NCBI GenBank assembly: GCA_949128115.1
Contig: OX421967.1
Location: 5,942,070-6,006,069 of the forward strand
Origin: Anaspis maculata
Taxonomy: Eukaryota > Arthropoda > Insecta > Coleoptera > Scraptiidae
Direction: 5' to 3'
DNA length: 64,000 bases
Part shown: in pieces, positions 22,167-31,539 of the stretch
How positions within the stretch are numbered: the stretch's first letter is position 1
Layout of the letters: every line of letters begins with the position of its first letter
Program-made: the position numbers and the translations under genes
The notes under the pieces: generated by a model
Database searches by the model: none
What the model saw: only the letters and a program-made list of their open reading frames with translations
Told to the model about the DNA's origin: nothing

Positions 22167-22871
22167 ATGACGGAAGCTGAAGAGAAAGAAAAGGTTTTTG
22201 GTCGAAGCGGTAGTTTCAAACGCTCTCCACCGAGACTGCGTTCGGCGTCAGTACCGAATATGCGGGAGGACAGCGTTGACCTGACAGAGGACGAGGACTT
22301 CAAGACCCCTGCGGGAACGGGGACATCTTTTTTCAGAAAGCTGGAGGCTGTAGAGCGTAAAACTCCTAAGTCGAGACATCCAACCAAAAAGAGACTTGCC
22401 GAGGAAAGCCCAATTATGGACATCGAATTGAGCACTACGCTGAAAAAGATATAAGACAAAACAGAGGAGCTGGACAGGTTTGAAAAAGCTAGCTAGAACG
22501 TCCATCGAGAGGTGAAGAAGCTGACCGGAGAACTGATGTCACTTGTTAGAAGAGAACTACAGGAGCAACGACAAGAAAGAGTTAAACATCAGGAAAACCT
22601 CACCAAAGACGAGGAAATCTGTTGTCTTCGAAATAAGGTGGGAAGACTTGAAACTGCAATGGTCAAGTATGAACAAATTGAAGGAGATCTAAAGACAGAA
22701 AGCAAAAAAATGGAAGAGAAGATCAAATGCCTTCTGCAAATTGACGAAGAAAACCTCACTGAAAAAGAACTTGAAGAAAAACGGAAAGCTGAGATGGAAA
22801 GCCAAGAGGATTCGATATGCCCGAGTTGCCTAAAAGACAGAACAGCACCACTGTACTCCATTGAAAATTGA
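22167..22871 (+). pseudogene. LINE 1 ORF1, N-terminal and coiled-coil part
   Basis: The first frame (22167-22454) is a charged, Ser/Pro-rich leader (FKRSPPRLRSASVP). A stop at about 22452 is followed in another frame by a long Glu/Lys/Leu-rich coiled coil (22512-22820; LVRRELQEQRQERVKHQENL). A coiled coil ahead of zinc knuckles is usual in R1-clade ORF1 proteins, where it supports RNP assembly. No enzymatic motif. The reading continues in a broken form into the macrodomain. Confidence 0.6.
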
Positions 22872-23019
22872 AACGAAGTATACTATCGGTACCCAGACAT
22901 TGGATTCAATGCTCAACGCAAATCCCTCACAAAAGAGGATAATGGAACCATCGAACGGTGTCAAGATTGGACCACCACTGAAATGGTGATCGGGGCCGAA
23001 TGGCCAGAAGATGCATTCA

Positions 23020-23461
23020 GCGTTGTCAAGGAGAAAGTAGGCGACGTTCTCGAGGTCCCGGAAAAATTTGCCCTCGCACACTGCGTCGCCGCAGACCTGA
23101 GAATGAGCAGGGGCATCGCTGTGAAGTTCAAAGACAGGTTTCAAAGTGTTGCACAGTTGAAAAACAGAACGCTCAAACAGGAGAAGTCGCAACCCTGTTG
23201 AAAGAAACAGAATTGGAGGGAGGTGAGGTTACCCTGAGGAGGGTTTATTATCTGGTGACAAAACCCAAATCAGACGAAAAGCCAACACTGAAATCTATGT
23301 ACGACAGTCTGGTCGAACGAAGAAAGCTCATGCAACAACATGGAGTCAAGAAACTTGCAGCCCCGAAAATTGGATGCGGAAGGGACAAATTAAAATGGAG
23401 CGACGTGAAGAAGATTTTGGAGGTGGTGTTTGAAGAAGGAGACATCGAGATATTGATATAT
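23020..23461 (+). pseudogene. TARG1/OARD1-like macrodomain inside LINE 1 ORF1
   Basis: The first part (22983-23201 frame) has VPEKFALAHCVAADLRMSRG and GIAVKFKDRF. After one frameshift near 23180, the second part (frame from 23000) has GEVATLL, RRVYYLVTKP, EKPTLKSM and APKIGCGRDKLKW, then DIEILIY. This is the element order of the TARG1/OARD1 macrodomain, which removes ADP-ribose from proteins and deacylates O-acyl-ADP-ribose. The family's catalytic Lys (EKPT) and Asp (GCGRD) are both present. It runs directly into the usual pre-knuckle region of ORF1 (GTQIAVITATRKEAERLL), so it looks fused to Gag rather than merely adjacent. Confidence 0.8.
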
Positions 23462-23785
23462 GGAAGCGGAACGCAAATCGCAGTCATCACAGCCACAAGG
23501 AAGGAAGCGGAGAGATTACTGGGAGAAAAAAGAGTACGCATAGGCCTAACCTGGTGCAGGATACAGGAAAGGGTCCTAGCAAATAGATGTTTCAGGTGCT
23601 GGGAGACCGGCCACTCGACATCAACATGCAAGGGTGTCGACAGGTCTCAACTCTGCTTCAATTGCGGCGCAGCGGATCTCCAGGCGAGGGAGTGTAGGCC
23701 GTCTGCCAAATGTGTGAAATGCGGACAAGAGGGCCACAGGACAAACTCTAAAGGTTGTAACGTGAGCCCACAAAATGAACAATAG
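23462..23785 (+). pseudogene. LINE 1 ORF1 zinc knuckles
   Basis: Three knuckle positions: CFRCWETGHSTSTC (complete CCHC), CFNCGAADLQAREC (the His is missing) and CVKCGQEGHRTNSKGC (complete, slightly long). R1-clade ORF1 proteins normally end with three CCHC knuckles that bind RNA. The frame stops at 23785 and the endonuclease frame overlaps it from 23775. Confidence 0.8.
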
Positions 23786-24660
23786 CAACACATCACCAAC
23801 TCGGATGCCAACGGGCCAAACACACCACGGAGAAGGCAACGAAACCGTCCAGAAACTGAAGTTTTTGCAGATCAACTTCAACCGAAGTAGAGCAGCCCAC
23901 GACATATTGCAAGCCACAGCGACTCAAGAAAAAATTGACTTCCTTGTAGTGTCTGAACCAAACAAGTCCCTGGTGAAGAGCAACGAAGCCTGGATCACGG
24001 ATATAGAAGGAGACACCGCAATTCCAGTACTGGGGCCTGACATTCCAGTGCTTGAATCTGGGACAGGGCAGTGCTACGTCTACGATGAAACTCCTGGACT
24101 TTATCCTGGTGAGCTGTTACTTTTCGCCCAATTGCTCCTTACAGGAACTACAGAACAACCTGGAATTCCTGGCAAACGACATAAGAGGAAGAGCTAAAAA
24201 CACCATCATCTGCGGCGACTTCAACGCCAGCGCCCCAGAATGGGGATGTGGTCTAAACAACCAAAGAAGCGATGCAGTGAATGGATGGCAACACTAAATC
24301 TCTGTGTCCTGGACGGAGGAAGCTCTCCAACCTTCGAAGGCTCTGGCGGAACCTCTACGGTTGACTTAACGATGGCCCATGGCGCACTTGCATCACAAAT
24401 TACGAATTGGAGAGTTCTAGATGAAGAAACGCTAAGCGATCACAAATATGTCAGTTTCGCCTTACTTGGCTCGAAGACAAAACTTCCTAAAGCAAAACCC
24501 GGTGGCTGGATGTTGAGGAAAATGAACCCTGCGTCACTGTCGGAAGCCTCAGAGAGGGAGTTCAAAAGAGTGCATGACAGGACCCCGGAAAACCTCATCA
24601 TCGCAATAACAAGAGCGTGTGGCAAAGTGATACCCCGCAGGAACTCAGGAAGCCAAACCA
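23775..24660 (+). pseudogene. LINE 1 AP endonuclease domain, frameshifted
   Basis: Motifs in order but in three frames: LKFLQINFNRSRAAHD, VVSEPNK (catalytic Glu), IICGDFNASAPEWG (GDFN), STVDLT and SDHKYVSF (SDH). This is the R1-clade apurinic-like endonuclease that nicks the target. The domain is nearly full length but split. Confidence 0.8.
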
Positions 24661-24690
24661 TCCTATCGCCACCGGAAGCAATGTTTACTT

Positions 24691-25320
24691 GTGACGATAG
24701 ACATCAGGAACGCCTCCAATTCGGCTTCGTGGGTTGAAATCGTGAAGGAACTCGACAAAAGACAAGTGGACCCTAACCTCTTTCTCTTGATCATATGCTA
24801 CTTCGAGAACAGAAACATAGACATAGGCGAAGGAAGGAAATCCGAAACGATAAGCGTGAACTCTCAGCGAGTGCGAGCGAGCGAGCGAGTGGTGTTCCCC
24901 AGGGAGCGGTCCTGGGACCAAATCTCTGGAGCCCTGTACGACGGTGTGCTGAGACTACCAATGCCAGAGGGAGTGACGATGGTGGCCTTTGCCGACGACC
25001 TCGCGATCGTGGTCGTCCACAAGGACCCCGAGACCCTTGTTCGGAGGACGAACGTAACCGTCGAAAGAGTCGTGGCCTGGCTCAGGAGCAAGTCACTGGA
25101 AATTGCTTCGGCAAAAACGGAGGCCGTACTGCTGGCAACGAAAAGAAAAGCACCGGACATCACGATCCAGATTGCCAATCTGGAAGGCAGTCGCGATCTT
25201 CCTGGGCACCGTGATTCGCAAAAGGTCCGAAGCCGAAAGAAAAAGAGAGAAGGAGACCATCTGAACATCAAACGCCAACCATTTGTCGAAGTTGATACTA
25301 ACGTGGTTCCAACACATAGA
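24691..25320 (+). pseudogene. LINE 1 reverse transcriptase, fingers deleted
   Basis: It joins the endonuclease directly to the palm: VTIDIRNASNSASW (first catalytic Asp), then GVPQGAVLGPNLW in another frame (about 24891), then VAFADDLAIVV (FADD box). The fingers region, with the PGxDG and RPI motifs, is absent, an internal deletion of roughly 150 codons. A thumb-like VAWLRSKSLEIASAKTEAVL follows. Confidence 0.75.
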
Positions 25321-25435
25321 TAAACATCAGGCATGAAGAGAGGTTTAGTGGGTAGTGCTCCGGCGAGTCCCACACTACCCCGGTGCTGTCCAGCCGGGGT
25401 GTGCGTGAAAGGCATTTCTCTCCTCCCGAAAAAAA

Positions 25436-25464
25436 GGTCAGGTCAGGTCAGGTTAGGTCAGGTC
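25436..25464 (+). repeat. telomere-type TCAGG array, middle
   Basis: Repeats of GGTCA with one GGTTA unit (that is, TCAGG with one TTAGG), placed exactly between the A tail of LINE 1 and the 5' end of LINE 2. Confidence 0.8.
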
Positions 25465-25740
25465 CTCTCCTAGGTGCTGTAAGACCTTGTAGTTAGTGGA
25501 GAGACTCAAGTAACTGCGATGATCCTGAGAGATATGTCGGCGGGGGCCGCGCAAAAAGGCCCCTGGCAAGGACATTTATGCCGAAAAGGTCGATGGAGAG
25601 TGGTGAAAGCCAAGAAACAGCACAAAGAGGGCTGAGCGGAGCGTCAGTCAGCCTTCCATCATACCGTTATCACAGAGCACTCCACAGAGACTTTGGCAAG
25701 GCGTTGTTAAGGAACGTTGGATGTACTGTGACCGGGGGGC

Positions 25741-26244
25741 TTGGAAGAATTCGAAGAAACTAGCGACGAAATGGCTACAGAAATGGACGATCCCTTCACA
25801 CGTAAAGGATCAAGCAGAACTTCATCAAGACAGAGGTCACAGTCGATGCCGGAGGTCAAGGACATCCTCAAAGACCTTGTACTGAGCCCAATTCCCTTTG
25901 TGTTCGAAGAACAGGAGACTGAAACGACTCAACAGCAAGCGATTGTGAGGATTTTCCGTACAAAGGAGATTGACGGCTTTCCCGAAGAATTCAATGAAGA
26001 AGGAAAAAGAACAAGAGAAGAGAAAAACACAGAGGAGACACTCAGAAAAGATAGTGAAGACAAAGTGTACCGCGAACGAGTACTTGTCGATACGCTCGAC
26101 GATATCGAGAGTCTGACCACGCTTGTCAAAAACAACACAAATACTAAAAGGGAAATAAAGGGCATGGCGTGCAGACTGAGGGACTGCTCTTTCGGGATGA
26201 AGGCAAAGAGGATCAACAGCTTCTTGAACAGGGTGCTCAAATAG
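25741..26244 (+). pseudogene. LINE 2 ORF1, N-terminal part
   Basis: 167 residues, Ser/Arg-rich leader (SSRTSSRQRSQSMPE) then a charged helical region and KGMACRLRDCSFGMKAKRIN. Such a leader and helical block is usual for R1-clade ORF1 proteins. It is followed by stops; a related fragment continues at 26530-26784 (IFRMFRDRYPGKL ... IWMATIDNEEDT). Confidence 0.6.
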
Positions 26245-26529
26245 AGGTCTGCCTTACACGAAGAAGCAAAGATCGTCCAAAACACCGGGCGAAACATACA
26301 AAATACGATAGACAAAAGGAACCGTGATAGTAGGAACACAAACAGAGGAACTTGAAAACGTTGCACAGACGAAAGGACATGAGAATGTTGACGTCGATGG
26401 ATTCTCCTGCAAGCACTGCGGTGGAACAGGAAGAGCAGATCGCTAGCGTCACTCGGAAATTGCTGTCGGTAACCCACAAGAGAAAAAGATGCCGAGCTTC
26501 TCATCCTAGTCGGAAATAACAGAAAGATT

Positions 26530-26784
26530 ATGGAAAAAGGAATATTCCGGATGTTCAGAGACAGATACCCTGGCAAACTGACGAGCATAAAAAACGTGAC
26601 AATAACGGAGGTAGCTGGTGCAGAAATAACAAGAACCCGTCAAATATGGATGGCCACAATCGACAATGAAGAAGACACTTCCTGGCTGTGGGAAGAGCTG
26701 AAGAATAAGATCAAAACAGAAGACAACAGGGTCACTGTGACTATGCCAAAAACTGGCACAAGAGTCACAGAACAGCTGAGGTGA
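26530..26784 (+). pseudogene. LINE 2 ORF1, middle part
   Basis: 84-residue frame with GIFRMFRDRYPGKLTSIKNV and WMATIDNEEDTSWLWEELKN. It lies between the N-terminal and knuckle parts of the same ORF1 and shares their codon style. No named domain recognised. LINE 1 has the macrodomain in this position. Confidence 0.5.
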
Positions 26785-27106
26785 GGCACTTATGAAACTC
26801 AGACATCAGAACCAAAATTCACGTACCAAAACGTACACAGGGAACCCACGTCTCTGAAGCAAGAAACGAGGCAATAATTGTGGAAACCAAGGGAACGAGC
26901 TACAAAGAGGTGCTGCGGAAACCAAAGAGGGAAACCTTTTTGTCAGGATGGGGGAGCAAAGCAAAGCAGAGCCTCTGGCTAAGATTCTTGAAGAGGTGAT
27001 TGACAAGTACGTGTCACCACAGACAAAAAAAGGCTTACTATTCGGGACCTGGACGAGTTGGTGACAGAGGAAGAAGTGAACACGGAAATCACGAAGCTGA
27101 TGGGGG

Positions 27107-27550
27107 ATGAAGGCCAAAGCTATTCTCAAGAGCCTTCCAGCCTTCTCGCAAGATCTTTCTGCAAGGTTGGTCAAGCTAATGGAAGAATCAAAGTGGGCTG
27201 GAACAACCGCCGAATCGGCGAAAAGCCCAGGAGTCAACAGATGCTTCCGTTGTTGGAAGAAAGGCCACATGGCACACGATTGCAAAAGCATCAACAGATC
27301 CTATCTTTGTCATAATTGCTGCAGGGAGGGTCATCACGTGGGAGAGTGCAAAGCTCCTTCGTGGTGCCCGTGGTGTCGGCAAGAGGAGCACAGAGCAACA
27401 CATGAAGGTTGTGAAATGGTCAAGGAACAGGAGAGAACTTATACCCCAGAAGCAAAGAAGAAGAGACAAAAACACAATGAAGTGGAGAGAAAAAAAGAAG
27501 AAATGGAGGAAGAAGATCCTATCGAAGGAAGACATACGGAAGAAACGTGA
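27107..27550 (+). pseudogene. LINE 2 ORF1, zinc-knuckle part
   Basis: Three CCHC knuckles in a row: CFRCWKKGHMAHDC, CHNCCREGHHVGEC and CPWCRQEEHRATHEGC, preceded by LPAFSQDLSARLVKLM and followed by a very basic/acidic tail (EAKKKRQKHNEVERKKEEM). RNA-binding end of an R1-clade ORF1 protein. Confidence 0.8.
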
Positions 27551-27554
27551 AAAG

Positions 27555-28055
27555 TTCCGGGACTGGACGGACTTCCACCCGAAGTGATTGAAAACGTGAT
27601 TCTCGGTAATAACGCATCCTTTAGGAGCGTCTTTGATCAGTGCTTGAAGGAAAATAAATTTCCGGAAGAATGGCAGGTTGCAACCTAGATCCTCCAGGTC
27701 TAGGATCCTCATAGATGAGCCAAAAAAAAGTGAAAATGCGAAAATGACCCAGAGACCCATTTGTTTTCTTGACGTCCTTGGAAAAGTCTACGAAAACCTC
27801 ATTCTGAAGCGGCTAACAGCTGAAATTGAAGACACAGGAGGCCTACATCCAAACCAGTTTGAATTCAGGAAAAGAAGATCAACAACGGATGCGGTACAAA
27901 AAGTGATGGAGATAGCAAAAGATGAAAGAAGAAAGTGACGCGCAATGGTACTGGTGGAAGTCAAAAACGCATTCAACACAGCATCGTGAAACAAAATCAT
28001 GGATAAAATGGAAAAACGTGGGATATCCAAGTACCTCATAAACCTGGTGAAATCA
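27555..28055 (+). pseudogene. LINE 2 reverse transcriptase fragment
   Basis: Reads PGLDGLPPEVIENVI, then RPICFLDVLGKVYENLILKR, then LHPNQFEFRKRRSTTDAV and VEVKNAFNTASWNKIM (first catalytic Asp replaced by Glu/Lys context). These are the fingers and early palm, which LINE 1 lacks. The copy stops before the FADD box. Confidence 0.75.
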
Positions 28056-28084
28056 AAAAGATCAGAGACGAACAGTGTTGACAG

Positions 28085-28430
28085 ATCCGGAAGTGAAGAA
28101 GGTCATCGACGTTTTTGAGACGGTTGACAACCCTGAATCACCTAATTGGACGAAATCTAGTTACGTGATGTGCACAGGGATCGAAATTGATCGACAAGAT
28201 GATACTGAGGTACGATACATTAAGAGGAAATGACGCAGCTTACATCAGGCTGCCTAGATTTCGACAGAAGAGCAGCCTATCATCCAGAAACGAGTCCAGT
28301 GGAAAGCATTAACCGGAATTTAAAGACGCAACAAGCGATTCTAGTTGGAAACGACCACTTGAAGTGGGCTGAAAATTATCATTTCAGCAATCGTAATAAC
28401 TTTCGGGTATTCTACGGGAAACCATGATGG
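28085..28430 (+). pseudogene. gypsy integrase fragment (family with PVExINRNLKT)
   Basis: VKKVIDVFETVDNPESPNW near 28090 and AYHPETSPVESINRNLKTQ near 28275. The second motif is the 'YHPQ..P.ERVNR.LKT' segment that carries the catalytic Glu of gypsy integrases. A related copy lies at 30555-30905. Broken by stops. Confidence 0.6.
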
Positions 28431-29930
28431 CTTATGTTGACAGTTGACTTGAAACTGAGAGAGAGCATTCGGGACTTGATAGCCTTGATTTTAAATTTAT
28501 CATAGTCAGTTTTGAAATCCCTGGAAATCCCGTAGAAATCTGCAAAAATCCGTAGAGATTTCCAAAAATACTGAGCAACTTTTAGGATTCCCATACTAAT
28601 CAACAGGGATCCGTAGAAAACCAGCAGAAATCTTGAAAATCCTTAGAAATATTCCAGAAATCCTTGAGCCCCGAATTCTTGGGAATAAATTTAGTCGAAA
28701 GAGGAAGTAAAGTTGAGAAGTGAAATAAAATCCTCAGAAATCTTGAAGAAATCCTCAGAAGCTCTCAAAAATCTTGCAGAAATATTCAGAGGTCTGTAGT
28801 AAATAGTGGAAACCTTCGGAAAATCCGAGAATATCGTAGAAATTTCTAGAACTTCCTGAAACTCTCTGAAATTCTCAGAAATCTCGTAGAAATTTTCACA
28901 GATCTCTGAAAATCTTTGACAATTCCACAGAAATATTAGAAACCTTAGAAACTTTAGCAGATATCCACTCTGTCTGTAGAAATCTTGAACACAATAGAAA
29001 TAACATACACATCTTCAATCTCAAGACTCTATAGACATCCTTAGAAATCCTTAGTGAACCCCGTGAAAATCTCTGGAAATCTCTGAAAAATATGTAGGGA
29101 TCTTCAGAAATCATCACAAATTCCGTATAAGCATTCAGAAACCTTCAGAAATCTAAAACAAATCTTCGGGGATCCTTAGAGATCCATTAGGAATGTACAG
29201 AAACCCTAAGAAATTATCACAGGAAGTCTCAGAAATTTCGTGAATATCTTTAGTTATCTTGTAAAAATCTTCACAAATCTCTATGAATTCTTAAAAAATC
29301 TCATGAGAATCTTCAGGATCCCCAGAAATGTGATACAAATCTTGATGATTCGTAGAAATCCTGCAGGAATAATTGAAGAATCCATAGACATTTTACCTTG
29401 ACATTTTAAAAAAACTACAAAATCCTGTAGAAACTTTTGGAGATGTTTGGGAATCCCTTAGAAATTTCCAAAAACTAATTAATGGCAATTCTTGGAAATT
29501 GTTGGGGAATTTTTGAAATTCCTTATGAGTCGTTATAAATCTCCAGATATCCCGTAGAAATCCTTGAAAATCCCTGAAAACTTCTGGAGATCTCGTGGAA
29601 ATAATTAGAAATTCCATAAAAATATCTAGAAATTCCATAGAATCTTCAGAACTGCTTATGAATTCTCAGAATATATTTATAATTCCATAGAAGCCTTTTT
29701 GTAATCCTTAGGAACTGTGGGGATATTTGAAGGAATCCTTGGAAAATATTGGTTATCTTCAGAAATCCCTCGAATTGTCGTAGAAATCAGTAGAAATTTC
29801 TTGAAAACTACTGAAATCTTCACAAATCTTACAGACATTTTCGGAGATTCCTATGACTGAGAAATCTCATATAAATTTTTGGAAGTCCCTTGAAATGTTC
29901 AGAATATTCTCCAAATCTTATACAGAGTCC
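28430..29930 (-). repeat. AT-rich satellite, inverted block
   Basis: Dense repetition of AGAAATCC / GAAATCTC words, the reverse complement of the GGATTTCT words that fill 31540-37497. No gene. With that array it brackets exon 1 of secreted-protein gene copy 1 (31062-31134). Confidence 0.8.
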
Positions 29931-30554
29931 ACCATCTCCATCAATAACACTGAAACTTCATTGTCAGTATAAAAATGTAAAATGACGTCAATCTATTTTG
30001 AAGGAATCCAATGTTTTTCGTGACGGGCATCCGACACAGTTTGACACCACCATACCATCCCGCCAGCAATGGAGCTGCGGAGAATTCGGTGAAGTCGGTG
30101 AAAAACGCATAGTAAAACCGGCAAAGATAATGCATACTAAATCAAGAACAAATTGACGAGCATATACAGAGTGTTCATCTTTTTCGTCAATATTTCAGGA
30201 GATGATAGAGCATCAAAAAGTAAGTACTTTCGCAAAAAAAAAATTAAAAAAAAGAGAGATACGTTACTTCAGAGGCGAATAAATTTGTCTTTCCGACAAA
30301 TGTTACAGACTTGTTCCAATTTTTTCAAGTTTGGCATAAATCAATTGTTTACAGTTTTTAGAAGACGCAACATTGACCAGAATAAAACATTTTCGCTACT
30401 TTTCAGAAAACCATAAAAAACCTAGCTAGACCTAGACATACGCTTATTTATATTGAACTGTCTGAGATACGCTAGTATATAATGTAAAATTTGACAAACG
30501 CCAGTCGATATTGTGCAATTTGAGATACGCCAGTCTAACTAGGAGGCATTGAGT

Positions 30555-30905
30555 TGACATATCCGGGAGTCAAGAATGTCATCGACGTTTTTGATAGAGT
30601 CAACCACTCTGAGTTACCCAACTGGACGGCACGTTTGATATGCACAAGCACAAGGATCCTGTAGCTAACTGCATAAAAAACGACATCACTGAGCTTGGCA
30701 GGAGCTGCACTGAGTATCGGCGGTGAGAGGCCTGAATTCTGAAGCCGGCAGGGTCAAACGGACCTCGATTCCAGTCCATCACCCACAAGCGAATCCAGTG
30801 GAAAGAATAAACCGAAATTTGAAGACGCAACGTCATGTTGTAATTGTCAATTTCGATGTCATGTCAATGTCAAGGTCAACTCAATATCAAAATGAACGTC
30901 AATTT
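30555..30905 (+). pseudogene. gypsy integrase fragment, second copy
   Basis: VKNVIDVFDRVNHSELPNW and VHHPQANPVERINRNLKTQ correspond to the copy at 28085. The shared order of the two motifs shows both derive from one element family; a stop separates them here too. Confidence 0.6.
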
Positions 30906-31061
30906 GAACATCAATGTCTTCATAGCCGTCATGTTATTGCCAACAGAAAAGGGATATTCCGGGCGTCTCCCTTCGATTATCTCTCTGGAAGCCGTCTTCC
31001 GATATTAAAAAAACTGAAATAGTCCACCGATCTCCTTCGGTAAAAACGTTTGTATAGTTAC

Positions 31062-31134
31062 CTGAGAATACTGGAGTGTTTGAGAATAACAATGTCAGGA
31101 ACGTAGTTAAGGTCAAGGTTGCTGTCGAGGCCAT
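31062..31134 (-). CDS. secreted-protein family copy 1, exon 1 (signal peptide)
   Basis: Start ATG at 31134 in TAAAACATGG. It encodes MASTATLTLTTFLTLLFSNT and PVFS, a plausible signal peptide, and ends in TCAG/GTAACT in phase 1, as in copy 3 (TCAG/GTAAGT). This phase fits the phase-1 acceptor of exon 2 at 21694, giving a 9.4-kb intron. The mature protein would begin near the SCPAH motif. Pairing this exon with exons 21426-21694 and 20837-21142 is inference from phase, order and homology; transcripts would settle it. Confidence 0.65.
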
Positions 31135-31539
31135 GTTTTAATTGTTTCAGGCTTCGATAAGCACTTTGGGTAAACACCTGAAAAAAGCTCGATGTATCCG
31201 ATTTACGGATACTCGAAAAAAACAGTAGCTATTGATCAGCGTGTGGATTTTCAAGGGAAGAACGTTGCCGTTCTCTGATAAATTCGAAAACTTTGTCAGA
31301 AGTAATAAAAATTGATTGTAGGTACTTAACGCTTTATGTTATGGATTTCATGGATTTTGTGTTCTATTGTTTTCACTTCTTTATCCTGAGCCACTTGTTA
31401 CGAGTTTCTGCTGATGGAGGTGTACCACTACAATAACAAAAGGAATACGCAATAATTGTTGAGCACTTGAGCACTTGTTAAGCCTTGGGGGGCTTCCAAA
31501 ATACCTTAATTATGTGATTTCTTATGAGAGATTTTTGGA

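Larger units (their letters stand above)
21867..25435 (+). mobile_element. R1/SART-like LINE 1 carrying a macrodomain
   Basis: A decayed non-LTR retrotransposon: 5'UTR, ORF1 (acidic/coiled-coil N-terminus, macrodomain, zinc knuckles), AP endonuclease, reverse transcriptase lacking its fingers, a GC-rich 3' end (CCGGGGTGTGCGTGAAAGG) and a 7-base A tail that abuts a second TCAGG array. It lies antisense within intron 1 of secreted-protein gene copy 1. Several frameshifts make it inactive. Confidence 0.8.
25465..28055 (+). mobile_element. R1/SART-like LINE 2, truncated
   Basis: A second element in the same orientation, starting at the TCAGG array. It has ORF1 with three zinc knuckles, then a jump straight to the RT (endonuclease missing), ending within the RT at about 28055 where gypsy-like sequence begins. 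It is a different subfamily from LINE 1: its ORF1 has no macrodomain and its knuckles differ. Confidence 0.75.
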
